From positions 697,610 to 761,609 of the forward strand of contig NZ_JABULH010000001.1 in the NCBI RefSeq assembly GCF_013328205.1: a DNA stretch of 64,000 nucleotides, read 5' to 3'. The DNA is from Sphingomonas hominis (GTDB taxonomy: Bacteria > Pseudomonadota > Alphaproteobacteria > Sphingomonadales > Sphingomonadaceae). Shown here one piece after another: positions 25,996 through 35,866 of the stretch (its first letter is position 1; each line of letters begins with the position of its first letter). Position numbers and translations under genes: made by a program. The notes under the pieces were generated by a model. It was not told the DNA's origin. It worked only from the letters and a program-made list of their open reading frames with translations, and ran no database searches.

Positions 25996-27396
25996 TCAGA
26001 AATAACGCGCGAGCTGGAACGAGAAGCGACTGCGCTTGGTGCGGTAGAGGTCGAGCGACGAGAGGATGCCGGTTGCCGCCCAGGATACCTGCGGCGAGAA
26101 GCCGAGCACGCGCAGCTTGCGGTTGCCGAGCGACACTTGCGAGGCAACGCGCCAGTCGCGGCGCGGCGTCGCAGAGAAGATCGGGATCGCGTCGTCGAAC
26201 CAGGCGCGGCTGACGCTGCCGCCGAAGCCGATGTTGAACCCGCGCGGCAGTTCGCCCGCGACGTTCGCGCCGACCCCGACCTCGGTGTTGGAATAAGCGC
26301 CGGCATTCAGCCAGTCGCGTCGTACGAACCCTTGCGCGGCGGCGACGAAGGTGCGGCGGAAGCTCGTCTCGTACGACAGGTACACGCCGCCCTGCCAACC
26401 GTCAAAGGCGCGGTCGAACTCGGTATCGGTGCGGCGGATGTCGACCTGCACGCCCAGCCGCCGTCCGGCGTCGAGCGTGCGCTGCGCGCCGCCGCGCAGG
26501 CCGATCTGGCGGCTGGCGACGCGTCCGCCATACCAGCGCTGCGCGCCGATCGCCTGGAGCGACAGGCTCGCCTCGTTCGATACCTGCGCCTCGGCACCCG
26601 CGGCGGCTTGCACGAGATAGTCGTCGAAGCGTGAGCCCGAGTGATTTAGCCCGCTGCCATCGAGGTTGCCAAGGAAGAACAGGTCGCCGCCGATCGGCAG
26701 GCGCGCCGCGGCGGACGCGACCGCGGTCTGCCCGGTGCCCGAGCGGCGGCGCGCGCCGGCGTCGAGTTCGAGCGGCAGCGTGTAATCGCCGAGGTTGACG
26801 TTGACCGTCCGCGCGCTGGTCGCGTTGTTGATGTTGGTGTCGGGCGCGATGCCGAGCGTCACGTCGGCGCGGAATGCGCGGGTCGAGCGGATCACGTCGC
26901 GTGCGCCGCGCACCAGCCGCGCCAAATCGGGGTCGAGCTCGCGGCTCTGCTGTGCGAGGCGCAACTGGCGGTCGGCCGCCGCGCTCTGCCCCATTGCGAT
27001 CATCGTGCGCCCGAGTTCGAGCCGCACGCGCGTTTGGTTCGGATCGTCGGCGAGGATGTCCTTGTACGCGCGCGCCGCGGCGGCGAGGTCGCCTTCCTGC
27101 GCCGCCATATAGCCGGTCAGGAAGCGCGTCTGTAGCGCGAAGCCGGGCGCCAGCCGCAGCGCGGCGAGCAGCGCGCGTGCCTCGGGATATTTGCCGGCCT
27201 CGACCAGCCGCTCGGCCGAGGCGAGCAATTGAGGCGCGGTGAGCCTGATCTGGCAAGGATTGGCACCGCACTGCGCCGCGGCGGAGGTCGGCGCAGGCGC
27301 GGCGACGGGGCTCGGTTCCGCAGCGTCCGGCGCTGCCGCGAGCGCCGGTGCCGGCGACGCGAACAGCAGCATCGTCGCCAGCAATCGGCGCAGCAT
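25996..27396 (-). CDS. Slam-type outer-membrane protein (surface lipoprotein assembly modifier, DUF560)
   Basis: A 466-residue outer-membrane protein: signal peptide (ends near APALAAA), a periplasmic TPR-like region ([20 protein letters not shown] and [19 protein letters not shown]), then a C-terminal beta-barrel of about 300 residues beginning with [19 protein letters not shown] and ending in the barrel signal ARYF. This two-part plan and the P.TNIN segment are those of Slam proteins, which move lipoproteins to the outer face of the outer membrane. The preferred start is the ATG at 27396, nine bases after GGAGG; a TTG at 27405 is less likely. The gene follows its presumed lipoprotein substrate by 21 bases. 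Confidence 0.85.
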   Translation of the reverse strand: MLRRLLATMLLFASPAPALAAAPDAAEPSPVAAPAPTSAAAQCGANPCQIRLTAPQLLASAERLVEAGKYPEARALLAALRLAPGFALQTRFLTGYMAAQEGDLAAAARAYKDILADDPNQTRVRLELGRTMIAMGQSAAADRQLRLAQQSRELDPDLARLVRGARDVIRSTRAFRADVTLGIAPDTNINNATSARTVNVNLGDYTLPLELDAGARRRSGTGQTAVASAAARLPIGGDLFFLGNLDGSGLNHSGSRFDDYLVQAAAGAEAQVSNEASLSLQAIGAQRWYGGRVASRQIGLRGGAQRTLDAGRRLGVQVDIRRTDTEFDRAFDGWQGGVYLSYETSFRRTFVAAAQGFVRRDWLNAGAYSNTEVGVGANVAGELPRGFNIGFGGSVSRAWFDDAIPIFSATPRRDWRVASQVSLGNRKLRVLGFSPQVSWAATGILSSLDLYRTKRSRFSFQLARYF

Positions 27397-27417
27397 GTCG
27401 CCCAACCTCCGCCGTGC

Positions 27418-28605
27418 TTACTTCTTGGCGCCGGTGAAGGCGCCCTGTATGTCGACGCGCTGATCGGGCACGCCGCCGACGATGCGGAAATTGCCGCCGA
27501 CGTTGACCGCATTGGGGCCGAAGAACGTGCCGTCGATCGAGCTCGCACCCGAGGTGCTCGACCCGGCGCTGATCGGGCTGAAGTCGATTGCCTTGCCGCC
27601 AAGCGTCGCGTTGGTGAACGCGCCGGCGAAGCCGCCGGTGCGCAGCAGGTCGATCTGCGCGCTGCCGCTCGCCTGGAACCGCGTGCCCGCCGGCGTCAGC
27701 AGCGCGGCATTGTCGATCAACTGCCCGTTTTGGAACGTCGGCCCGACGGTGCCGTCGAAGCTGAGCGCGACGGTGGACTTGCCGAAATCGACCGACACGT
27801 TGCTCGCACCCGTGATCCACTGCATGTAGGCAGGCTGCGGATTGCGGCTGTCGCGCGAGGTGTCGAGCACCGCGGAGGCGATGAAGCCGCCGGTGTAGGT
27901 GCCACTGCCGCTGATCGGAATTTGCGTTTGCGGGGTCAGCGAGCCGAATACCAGCGCGCCGTGCTTGCGCGCGATAAGCCCGGTGTCGTTATACTCCTGC
28001 CGGGTGAATCCGGCCAGCGTGACGTAGGTGGTTGCATCGGGGCGCTGGTAGAAAAAGGTCGAGCGCTGCGTCTTGTCGCTGGCTTCCAGATAGTTGAAGC
28101 CGGGGAGGTTAGGCACCTCCAGCGTCGGGCGGCTCTCGGGATTGAAGTCGCTGCGGTGCGCGGGGTCCTGGAAGCGGACGCTGTTCTCGACGCCGGCCTT
28201 GCTGTCGTTGAACGTCACGGTGAAGATGCCGTCCCGCGGGCTGTAGTTGATCGTGCCCGACGAAGTGCGCGTCGTGCTGGCGTTGCCCTGGTAGGAGATC
28301 GGCCGCTTGTCGACGCCGGCAACCTCGGGATCGTAGCCGAAGGTGTGAAGCGCTCCAACCGCACTGAAGTTCGTCTCGGTGTTCACCGCCAGGAAGGTGG
28401 CAGAGGCGGCAGGGGCGGTGCCGCTCGCGGTGCCGACCGCCGCACCGGTGCCACCCGAGGCGGTGCCGCCCGCACCGGTGTTGCCCGATCCTGTGCCCGT
28501 GGTGGGCGCAGGCGGTGCGATGCTGCCGACCGTTTCCGGCCCGGCTCCGCCGCATGCGGCCAGCGCCAGCAGTGGCAGTGCCAGCGCGCTTCGATGAAAA
28601 CGCAT
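27418..28605 (-). CDS. TbpB-like surface lipoprotein, predicted Slam substrate
   Basis: A 395-residue lipoprotein with signal peptide and lipobox LAAC (Cys18), followed by a Gly/Thr/Ala linker typical of surface lipoproteins. The body is beta-rich, with strands such as SSGTINYSPRDGIFTVTFND, and the end (DGTFFGPNAVNVGGNFRIVG) is the C-lobe barrel signature of transferrin-binding protein B and related Slam-dependent lipoproteins (G.F.GP.A...GG.F). Its ligand is unknown; relatives capture iron carriers, haem or other nutrients. The ATG at 28605 is preceded by GAGGGGG, which lies in the 3' arm of a strong hairpin. It forms an operon with the Slam gene downstream. Confidence 0.85.
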   Translation of the reverse strand: MRFHRSALALPLLALAACGGAGPETVGSIAPPAPTTGTGSGNTGAGGTASGGTGAAVGTASGTAPAASATFLAVNTETNFSAVGALHTFGYDPEVAGVDKRPISYQGNASTTRTSSGTINYSPRDGIFTVTFNDSKAGVENSVRFQDPAHRSDFNPESRPTLEVPNLPGFNYLEASDKTQRSTFFYQRPDATTYVTLAGFTRQEYNDTGLIARKHGALVFGSLTPQTQIPISGSGTYTGGFIASAVLDTSRDSRNPQPAYMQWITGASNVSVDFGKSTVALSFDGTVGPTFQNGQLIDNAALLTPAGTRFQASGSAQIDLLRTGGFAGAFTNATLGGKAIDFSPISAGSSTSGASSIDGTFFGPNAVNVGGNFRIVGGVPDQRVDIQGAFTGAKK

Positions 28606-28610
28606 AAGAA

Positions 28611-28645
28611 AACCCCCTCGTCGAACCCGTGTCGGCGAGGGGGTT
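28611..28645 (-). terminator. Ten-pair hairpin with T run after purC; overlaps the lipoprotein ribosome-binding site
   Basis: AACCCCCTCG (28611-28620) and CGAGGGGGTT (28636-28645) form a perfect ten-pair stem with a 15-base loop. On the minus strand it is followed by TTTTC, so it has the form of an intrinsic terminator 34 bases after purC. The same 3' arm contains the purine-rich GAGGGGG that must serve as Shine-Dalgarno for the lipoprotein gene, so folding would also block its translation. Confidence 0.7.
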
Positions 28646-28678
28646 AGCCGCTCAGTGGTTAATTCGCGGTCAACGCAG

Positions 28679-29458
28679 TCACTTGCCGCGCTTCTTGCGG
28701 TGGGTTTCCATGTCGAGCACCGCATTCTCGCTGCCTTCGGGCAGGAGCCCCAGCCGGCGCGCGACCTCCTGATACGCCTCGACCTCGCCGCCGAGATCGC
28801 GGCGGAAGCGGTCCTTGTCGAGCTTCTCGTCGCTGTCCATGTCCCACAGGCGGCAGCAATCCGGGCTGATCTCATCCGCCAGGATGATCCGGCTGTAATC
28901 GTTGTCCCAGATGCGGCCGAACTCGAGCTTGAAGTCGACCAGGCGGATGCCGACTCCTGCGAACAGCCCGCACAGGAAATCGTTCACGCGGATCGCCAGG
29001 TCGGCGATGTCGTGCATCTCTTCCTGGCTCGCCCAGCCGAACGCCGCGATATGCTCGTCGGTGATCATCGGGTCGCCGAGCTCGTCCGACTTGTAGGCAT
29101 ATTCGATGATCGTGCGCGGGAGTTGCACGCCTTCCTCGATCCCGAGCCGCTTCGACAGCGAGCCGGCGGCGACGTTGCGGACCATCACCTCGACGGGCAC
29201 GATCTCAACTTGGCGAATGAGTTGTTCGCGCATGTTCAGACGGCGTATGAAGTGCGTCGGCACGCCGATATGACCGAGCAGCGTGAAAATGTGCTCGCTG
29301 ATGCGATTGTTGAGCACGCCCTTGCCGTTGATCGTGCCCTTCTTCTGCGCGTTGAAGGCGGTGGCGTCGTCCTTAAAATATTGGATCAGCGTGCCGGGTT
29401 CGGGACCCTCGTACAGGATCTTGGCCTTGCCCTCGTAGATCTGCCGCCTGCGCGCCAT
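28679..29458 (-). CDS. purC: Phosphoribosylaminoimidazole-succinocarboxamide synthase (SAICAR synthase)
   Basis: A 259-residue ATP-dependent ligase of purine biosynthesis that joins aspartate to CAIR. The N-terminus ([13 protein letters not shown]), the [11 protein letters not shown] motif and the ATP/aspartate segment [19 protein letters not shown] are conserved. The start ATG at 29458 has AAAGGG seven bases upstream and is preferred to an in-frame ATG six codons earlier. It is the first pur gene on this strand, but purS and purQ follow only after the lipoprotein-Slam pair. Confidence 0.96.
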   Translation of the reverse strand: MARRRQIYEGKAKILYEGPEPGTLIQYFKDDATAFNAQKKGTINGKGVLNNRISEHIFTLLGHIGVPTHFIRRLNMREQLIRQVEIVPVEVMVRNVAAGSLSKRLGIEEGVQLPRTIIEYAYKSDELGDPMITDEHIAAFGWASQEEMHDIADLAIRVNDFLCGLFAGVGIRLVDFKLEFGRIWDNDYSRIILADEISPDCCRLWDMDSDEKLDKDRFRRDLGGEVEAYQEVARRLGLLPEGSENAVLDMETHRKKRGK

Positions 29459-29593
29459 GGATCGCCCTTTCGCCAAAACGATGACGCCCCGGCTAGCGCG
29501 GACGGGCCGCGCGGCCGGGGCGATGATGCGGCGGCCTATACGGGAAAGCCGCGCGGGGGAAAAGGGGCGTGCTGCACTGCGGCGCGGCGGCGC

Positions 29594-30550
29594 TCAGCGC
29601 GCGATGTCGAGCTGCCGATCGGGGACGCCGAGTTGTTCGAGCAGCAGCCGCTTGGCGGTGCGCCACGCCGCCGTCTCGGGCGCGACCAGCTCGACATGGC
29701 CGGTGTTCGGCACCGTAGTGAGCGTCGCGCGGTCGCCCGCCGTGGTGGCGCGCGCGACATAGTCGGTCGCCATGCGGTAAGGAATGATGCGATCCTCGCG
29801 CCCGTTCACCAGCGATTGCGGCACGCCGAGCGGCAGCAGGCGAGGCACCGACGTATCGGCGTACGGGTCGCGGCGACCGGTGCCGACCAGCTTCGCGACC
29901 ACCTCGGTACCGCAGCCGTTGTCAGGGCTGGCCGCCGTCGCCTCTAGGTCGGGCAGGCCGCCCAGGCTGACGACGTGCGCGATGTTGAGCGGTTTCGCGC
30001 CGTGCAGCGGGCTGCTCGCGGGAAGACGCGACCGGGCAGCGAGCCATAGCGCCAGATGGCCGCCGGCGGAATGTCCCACCGCGACGACGTGCTTCGTGTC
30101 CAGATTGTATTCGCGTGCCGATACAAGCAGTTGGTCGGCAGCGTTCGCAGCATCCATGAACGTGCCGGGATAGCCGCCGCCCGCCCGGTCGACCCCGCGA
30201 TAGTCGATGTTCCACACCGCCACGCCCGATCGGCGCAGGTCGTCGGCGACCCAGTTCATCAGCGTACGATCGGCGATCTTGGTTTGCCAGCAGCCACCGT
30301 GCACCATGACGACCACCGGATGCGGCCCAGCCCCGCGGGGCAGCCACACGTCGACCTTCTGCATGGAATCCTCGCCGTAGCTAACGGTCGCGTCTGGCGC
30401 GGGGCGCGGGCGCTTGGTCAGATCGGGCCAGGTGAGCGGCACGAACGTCGCAGTCGGTTCAGACATGGCGAGTGGGCCCTTGGCGACGGAGGCGGTGGTG
30501 AGCGCGGCGGCGATCATGGCGGCGGCGCCGAGGACACGAAGCGGGTTCAT
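29594..30550 (-). CDS. Exported alpha/beta hydrolase, esterase/lipase family
   Basis: About 318 residues with an N-terminal signal-like segment (MNPLRVLGAAAMIAAALTTA). The esterase plan is clear: the oxyanion motif VMVHGGCW, the nucleophile elbow VGHSAGGHLALW, an acid in NGREDRIIPY and a His in NTGHVELV complete the Ser-Asp-His triad of the BD-FAE/HSL-like group. It probably hydrolyses small esters or arylformamides outside the cytoplasm. The open frame extends to 30667; other possible starts are the ATGs at 30586 and 30667. Single gene, divergent from parC. Confidence 0.83.
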   Translation of the reverse strand: MNPLRVLGAAAMIAAALTTASVAKGPLAMSEPTATFVPLTWPDLTKRPRPAPDATVSYGEDSMQKVDVWLPRGAGPHPVVVMVHGGCWQTKIADRTLMNWVADDLRRSGVAVWNIDYRGVDRAGGGYPGTFMDAANAADQLLVSAREYNLDTKHVVAVGHSAGGHLALWLAARSRLPASSPLHGAKPLNIAHVVSLGGLPDLEATAASPDNGCGTEVVAKLVGTGRRDPYADTSVPRLLPLGVPQSLVNGREDRIIPYRMATDYVARATTAGDRATLTTVPNTGHVELVAPETAAWRTAKRLLLEQLGVPDRQLDIAR

Positions 30551-30561
30551 GCCGCCTGCTG

Positions 30562-30573
30562 TGCCACGTGGCA
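30562..30573. promoter_or_regulatory. TGCCACGTGGCA palindrome in front of the hydrolase
   Basis: A perfect 12-base palindrome 12 bases upstream of the hydrolase ATG, in the gap shared with parC. Its position would let a bound regulator block the hydrolase transcript or translation start. The binding protein is unknown. It lies inside the coding frame if the hydrolase begins at 30586 or 30667. Confidence 0.3.
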
Positions 30574-30669
30574 GGCTGGCCGTCATCGCCCTTTGGCACG
30601 CCACGTTCAGCGCATGCGCGACACGGCCTCTTAACGTGAGACACCGAGGCTGGTAGGTGTGCGGCAACG

Positions 30670-32928
30670 ATGCCCACCAAGATCACCGACCTTCCCGACA
30701 ACCCGCCCGTGGGCGTGCTCGATGCGCCGTTCGATAGCGCACTGTCGCAGCGATATCTCGTATACGCGCTATCGACGATCACTGCGCGGTCGCTGCCCGA
30801 CGTGCGCGACGGGTTGAAGCCCGTTCACCGCCGATTGTTGTGGGCGATGAGGCTGTTGCGGCTCGATCCTGCGGCCGGGTACAAGAAGTGCGCGCGCGTG
30901 GTCGGCGACGTGATCGGCAAGTATCACCCGCACGGCGACCAGTCGGTCTACGACGCAATGGTGCGGCTCGCGCAGGATTTCGCGCTGCGTTATCCGCTGG
31001 TCGACGGGCAGGGCAATTTCGGCAACATCGACGGCGATAATGCCGCGGCCTATCGCTACACCGAGGCGCGGCTGACGCAGGTCGCGATCGACCTGATGGA
31101 TGGGCTCGACGAGGACGCGGTCGAGTTTCGCCCGACCTACAACGGCGAGGAGCAGGAGCCCGAGCTGTTCCCGGGTGCCTTCCCTAATCTCCTGGCGAAT
31201 GGCGCGGCCGGCATCGCGGTCGGCATGGCGACGAGCATCCCGCCGCATAACGCCGCCGAGCTGCTCGACGCCGCGGTCATGCTGGTCGACCGGCCGGACG
31301 CGAGCGACGCCGATGTGCTGGCGCTGGTGAAGGGGCCGGACTTCCCGACCGGCGGGCTGGTCGTCGATCCGCAGGCGGCGATCACCGAGGCCTATGTCAC
31401 TGGACGCGGCGCGTTCCGCGTTCGTGCAAAATGGAAGAAAGAAACGGAGAAGGGCGGCGGCTGGCAGGTCGTCGTCTCGCAGATCCCGTACGGCGTACAG
31501 AAAGGCAAGCTGATCGAACAGATCGCGAGTCTGATCAACGACAAGAAGCTGCCGATTCTCGCCGACGTGCGCGACGAGAGCGATGCCGAGGTGCGGCTGG
31601 TGCTGGAGCCGCGCAGCCGCACGGTCGATGCGCAGACGCTGATGGACGGGCTGTTTCGCCTGTCCGACCTGGAAACGCGTATTCCGCTTAACTTGAACGT
31701 GCTCGACAAGGAGCGCACGCCAAGGGTCATGAGCCTGCGCGAGGCGTTGGCGGCCTGGGTCGAGCATCAGTTCGTCGTGCTGATCCGCCGTACCGAGCAT
31801 CGGTTGGGCAAGATCGCCGACCGGCTTGAGCTGGTCGGTGGCTATATCGTCGCCTTCCTCAACCTCGATCGCGTGATCGAGATCATCCGCACCGAGGACG
31901 AGCCCAAGGCGGTGATGATCGCCGAGTTCCAGCTGACCGATCGGCAGGCGGAGGCGATCCTCAACATGCGGCTGCGATCCTTGCGCCGGCTGGAGGAGAT
32001 GGAGCTCAAGCGCGAGCAGGCCGCGCTGGAGAAGGAGCAGGCGGACCTCACGCTGCTGCTGGGCAGCGAGGCGCGGCAGCGGACGCGGTTGAAGCGCGAC
32101 TTCGGGCGTGTCCGGGCGCGCTACGGCCCCGACACGCCGCTGGGCGCGCGTCGCACGGGGATCGAGGAAGCCGCGCCGACGCGCGACATTCCACTGGAAG
32201 CGATGATCGAGCGCGAGCCGATCACGGTGATCCTGTCCGAGCGCGGCTGGATCCGCGCGATGAAGGGCCACGTCGACCTGTCCGCGCCCGAGACGCTGAA
32301 GTTCAAGGAAGGCGACGGCCCCGCCTTCGCGTTCCACGCGCAAACCACCGACAAATTGCTGCTCGCCGCCGCCAACGGTCGCTTCTACACGCTCGCCGCC
32401 GACAAGCTGCCGGGCGGGCGCGGCTTCGGTGAGCCGGTGCGCGCGACGATCGACCTCGATGGCAGCGTCGGGATCGTCGCGTTCCTGCCGCTGCGCGGGG
32501 CCGAGCGGTTGCTGCTGGCGGCGAGCGACGGGCGCGGCTTCATCGTGGCGGGCGCCGACACGATCGCCGAGACGCGCAAGGGCAAGAACGTCATGTCGCC
32601 GCGAACGGGCGCGAAGCTGGTGATCGTCCGCCCCGTTTCGAGCGAGGACGATTACGTCGCGGTGATCGGCGACAATCGCAAGCTGCTGGTGTTCCCGATC
32701 GCCGAACTGCCGGCGCTCGCGCGGGGGCAGGGCGTTCAGTTGCAACGCTACCGTGAGGGCGGGCTGGCCGACGCCAAGACGTTCGTGTTTGCACAAGGGC
32801 TGAGCTGGACGATGCGCGGTGAGACCCGCCGCACGCGGACCGAGGTCGACCTCAATGCGTGGCGCACCGCGCGCGGTGCCGCTGGACGGATGCCGCCCAA
32901 TGGCTTTCCGCGCGACAATCGTTTCTGA
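30670..32928 (+). CDS. parC: DNA topoisomerase IV subunit A
   Basis: A 752-residue type II topoisomerase breakage-reunion subunit. The start of the winged-helix region ([19 protein letters not shown]), the active-site RYTEARL with Tyr130, and the GrlA-like rather than GyrA-like short C-terminal domain (no GyrA box QRRGGKG) identify ParC, which with ParE decatenates replicated chromosomes. In the quinolone-resistance region the sequence reads [15 protein letters not shown], with Gln where many susceptible ParC proteins have Ser; this position affects fluoroquinolone binding. The gene is monocistronic with a weak ribosome-binding site. Confidence 0.95.
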   Translation: MPTKITDLPDNPPVGVLDAPFDSALSQRYLVYALSTITARSLPDVRDGLKPVHRRLLWAMRLLRLDPAAGYKKCARVVGDVIGKYHPHGDQSVYDAMVRLAQDFALRYPLVDGQGNFGNIDGDNAAAYRYTEARLTQVAIDLMDGLDEDAVEFRPTYNGEEQEPELFPGAFPNLLANGAAGIAVGMATSIPPHNAAELLDAAVMLVDRPDASDADVLALVKGPDFPTGGLVVDPQAAITEAYVTGRGAFRVRAKWKKETEKGGGWQVVVSQIPYGVQKGKLIEQIASLINDKKLPILADVRDESDAEVRLVLEPRSRTVDAQTLMDGLFRLSDLETRIPLNLNVLDKERTPRVMSLREALAAWVEHQFVVLIRRTEHRLGKIADRLELVGGYIVAFLNLDRVIEIIRTEDEPKAVMIAEFQLTDRQAEAILNMRLRSLRRLEEMELKREQAALEKEQADLTLLLGSEARQRTRLKRDFGRVRARYGPDTPLGARRTGIEEAAPTRDIPLEAMIEREPITVILSERGWIRAMKGHVDLSAPETLKFKEGDGPAFAFHAQTTDKLLLAAANGRFYTLAADKLPGGRGFGEPVRATIDLDGSVGIVAFLPLRGAERLLLAASDGRGFIVAGADTIAETRKGKNVMSPRTGAKLVIVRPVSSEDDYVAVIGDNRKLLVFPIAELPALARGQGVQLQRYREGGLADAKTFVFAQGLSWTMRGETRRTRTEVDLNAWRTARGAAGRMPPNGFPRDNRF

Positions 32929-32993
32929 TCGATTGCTGGCCGCGCTAACAAGGGTAAGTCGGCCTTAATCCTTGTTGGCTATCGTTGTCAGCG

Positions 32994-34670
32994 ATGGTCA
33001 CCAGCCTGTCCCCCGTTGCACGCACCGTCGCGCGCGCCGCTCCCTACGTCCTGCCGCCCGGAATCGCCGCGGCGCAAGGCGGGCTCGAGTTGGTGCCGAT
33101 GCCGTTGTTGATGGCGGCGCTCGACGGCGACGAGGTCGTGCACGAGGCGATCAATCGCGCGTTCGTGCGCGCGCAGATCGGTGCGCGCACCAGCCTCGAT
33201 CCGATCATTCGCGCATTCCTGCTGAGCGGCAGCGCCACCGCGGAGCACGACTGGCAGTCGGGCGGCGAGGTCGAGCGGCGGTATTTCCGCGTCTATCTGT
33301 CGCGGATCACGCTGCGCGAGGAGCCGGTGTGCGTCGTCGCCTTGGTCGATCAGACCGCCGAGGTGCGCATCCAGGAAACGCTGCGCCGCGAGATGGCGAT
33401 CGATTCGCTGACCGGATTGCCGAATCGCGGCGGCTTCACCGACGCGCTGGAAGGGACGATCACCAGCGGCACGTCGCGCTGGGCGGTGCTGATGGTCGAT
33501 CTGGAGCGGTTCAGCCGGATCAATGCGTGCCTGGGCAGCATGGCGGGCGATGAATTGCTGATCACGGTTGCGCGCCGGATCAAGGGCGCGCTGCGCGCGC
33601 GCGACACGCTGGCGCGTACCGGAGGCGATGAGTTCGGCATCCTGCTCGCGATCGACGAGCGCGACGACGAGGCGCAGCACGTCGCCAAAAGGTTGCAGGC
33701 TGCACTGTCGACGCCGTTCCGGCTGAGCGAATATGAGATCCGCGTCACCTGCGCGATCGGCATCGCCTTCGGCGACCCGAGCGTCACGTACCCCGAGGAC
33801 GTGATCCGTCACGCACAGGTGGCGATGAAGAAGTCCAAGGCGAGCAAGAAGGCCGAAGCCTATCAGACGCGCGCACTCGATTCGGCGCGCGCCGAGTTCG
33901 CGATGGAAACCGCGCTGCGCCGCGCGATCGAGAATGGCGACCTGACGCTGCGCTACCAACCGATCTGCAATCTCGCGAGCGGGAAGGTGGAGAGTTTCGA
34001 GGCGCTGGCGCGCTGGACCGACGAGCACGGGGTGCAGCACCAGCCGACCGAGTTCATCCGGGTGGCTGAGGAATCGGGCTTGATCGTGCCGCTCGGCCGC
34101 TGGGCGATCGATGCCGCGCTGGCGACGTTCGCGGGCTGGGACCGGCGCGGCGACGCCAGCCACGCGATCCGCGTCGGCGTCAACGTGTCGCCGATCCAGC
34201 TTCAGCGCGACTCGATGCCCGACGTGGTTGAGCATGCGCTGGCCGCCTCGGGCATGTCGGGCGAGCGGTTGAAGCTGGAATTGACCGAGAGCGCGCTGAT
34301 CGCGGAGCCGGCGCGGATGGCGCGGATGCTGACCGCGCTGAAATCGTTCGGGCTGACGATCGCGATGGACGATTTCGGCACCGGCTTCTCCAACCTCGCG
34401 TCGTTGCAGAAGTTGCCGATCGACGTGCTCAAGATCGATCGCAGCTTCATCACCGGCATGTTGGGCGACCGCGACAAGATCGCGATCGTGCGCGCGATCC
34501 TGAGCCTGTCGCAGGCACTCAACATGTCGACGGTCGCCGAGGGGATCGAGATGCACGAGGTCGCGCAGACGCTGGCGGGGCTGGGTTGCACGGCGGGGCA
34601 GGGTTACGCCTTCGCGCAGCCGCTGGATGCGGAGGACGCCTACCGCTTTCTGCTGACGCGCAACCGTTAG
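32994..34670 (+). CDS. PAS-GGDEF-EAL dual-domain c-di-GMP protein
   Basis: A 558-residue cytoplasmic protein with no membrane helix. Residues about 20-125 look like a PAS-type sensor. The GGDEF domain is intact (DSLTGLPNRGGF; GGDEF at about 210) and carries the inhibitory I-site RARD five residues before the motif. The EAL domain is intact (EAL at Glu336, LKLELTES, DDFGTGFSNLASLQ, DVLKIDRSFI, TVAEGIE). Both cyclase and phosphodiesterase activity are therefore possible. The start is the ATG at 32994; a TTG three codons earlier is also in frame. Its stop overlaps convergent cca by four bases. Confidence 0.93.
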   Translation: MVTSLSPVARTVARAAPYVLPPGIAAAQGGLELVPMPLLMAALDGDEVVHEAINRAFVRAQIGARTSLDPIIRAFLLSGSATAEHDWQSGGEVERRYFRVYLSRITLREEPVCVVALVDQTAEVRIQETLRREMAIDSLTGLPNRGGFTDALEGTITSGTSRWAVLMVDLERFSRINACLGSMAGDELLITVARRIKGALRARDTLARTGGDEFGILLAIDERDDEAQHVAKRLQAALSTPFRLSEYEIRVTCAIGIAFGDPSVTYPEDVIRHAQVAMKKSKASKKAEAYQTRALDSARAEFAMETALRRAIENGDLTLRYQPICNLASGKVESFEALARWTDEHGVQHQPTEFIRVAEESGLIVPLGRWAIDAALATFAGWDRRGDASHAIRVGVNVSPIQLQRDSMPDVVEHALAASGMSGERLKLELTESALIAEPARMARMLTALKSFGLTIAMDDFGTGFSNLASLQKLPIDVLKIDRSFITGMLGDRDKIAIVRAILSLSQALNMSTVAEGIEMHEVAQTLAGLGCTAGQGYAFAQPLDAEDAYRFLLTRNR

Positions 34671-35866
34671 GTCGCGTGCGTCAGCGCGGCGGCGACCTCC
34701 TGGTCGGCGATCGCGGCGGTGCGCGGCGCATCGGGAAAGGCTTCCGCGATCCAGCGAGACTCGATCCGCTTGAGGGTTTGCGCGACGAGCGGCCCCTTGC
34801 TCAGCCCGCGCGCGACAAGATCGCCGCCGCAGATCGGCAGCCGCGGCGCTACCCATTCGTCCAACGCCGATACGTCCGCGCCGGCGAGCAGCAACCGGTC
34901 GAGCGCAATGTCGATGCCGCAGCGATAGGCGAGACCGCGCGCGCCCTCGTCGCCCGCGCCGGCGGTCGCGAGGACCAACCGCTTGCGATCGGCGTTGCTC
35001 AGCTTCAACCGTGCGCCGACGCTTTCCGCGGCATCGTTCGGTAGCAGCGCCGCGAGTCGGCGGATCGCGTCGGGCGCGACGCCGGCATCGTGCTCGCGTG
35101 CGGCCAGGGTGCGCAGCCGTTCCACGCCGCTGGCATCGACCTCGGGCACGATCGGGCGGAAGATGCCTTCCGCCTCCATCAACGCGACCACTTCGACCGC
35201 CGAGCGCGCAACCAGCAACTTGGTCAGTTCAGCCGCGACGCGCTCGCGGCTGAGCGCCATCAGGTCGTTGGCGCGCGCGACGCAGGCGGCGAGCCCGTCG
35301 GCGTCGACGACGTCACCGAAGCGCGCGTGGAAGCGGAAGAAGCGCAGGATACGCAGGTGATCCTCCGCGATACGGCTGTACGGATCGCCGATGAAGCGAA
35401 CGCGCCCGGCGGACAGGTCGGCGAGGCCGTCGAACCAGTCGTACACTCGTCCGCTCGACGGATCGGCGTAGAGCGCGTTGATCGTGAAGTCGCGGCGCGC
35501 CGCATCCTCGCGCCAGTTGTCGGTGTAAGCGACCACCGCGTGCCGGCCGTCGGTCGACACGTCGCGGCGCAGCGTCGTCACCTCCACGACAGCACCCGAC
35601 GACACCGCGGTGACGGTGCCGTGCGCGATGCCGGTCGGCACGGCCTTGATGCCGGCCGCCTCCAGCCGCCGCACGACCTCGTCGGGCGCGTGGACGGTGG
35701 CGAGGTCGATGTCGTGCGCGTCGAGCCCGAGCAACGTGTCGCGCACTGCGCCGCCAACGAAGCGCGCCTCACCATGGTCGGCGCCGAGCACCTCCGCCAA
35801 TCGCGTCAGTCCTGCGCGGTGGCGCCACGCCGCGTCGGGCAGCGTCGCCGCGGTCACGCCGTCCAT
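34667..35866 (-). CDS. cca: CCA tRNA nucleotidyltransferase
   Basis: A 399-residue class II nucleotidyltransferase that adds or repairs the 3' CCA of tRNAs. Motif A (FVGGAVRDTLLG, then DIDLAT with the two metal-binding Asp), the RRDFTINAL motif and the EDHLRILRFFRFHARFG helix are all present. The start is the ATG at 35866; the frame upstream is the shadow of the Nudix gene, whose end it overlaps by 13 bases. It is the last gene of a coupled series DUF1285-Nudix-cca. Confidence 0.94.
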   Translation of the reverse strand: MDGVTAATLPDAAWRHRAGLTRLAEVLGADHGEARFVGGAVRDTLLGLDAHDIDLATVHAPDEVVRRLEAAGIKAVPTGIAHGTVTAVSSGAVVEVTTLRRDVSTDGRHAVVAYTDNWREDAARRDFTINALYADPSSGRVYDWFDGLADLSAGRVRFIGDPYSRIAEDHLRILRFFRFHARFGDVVDADGLAACVARANDLMALSRERVAAELTKLLVARSAVEVVALMEAEGIFRPIVPEVDASGVERLRTLAAREHDAGVAPDAIRRLAALLPNDAAESVGARLKLSNADRKRLVLATAGAGDEGARGLAYRCGIDIALDRLLLAGADVSALDEWVAPRLPICGGDLVARGLSKGPLVAQTLKRIESRWIAEAFPDAPRTAAIADQEVAAALTHAT

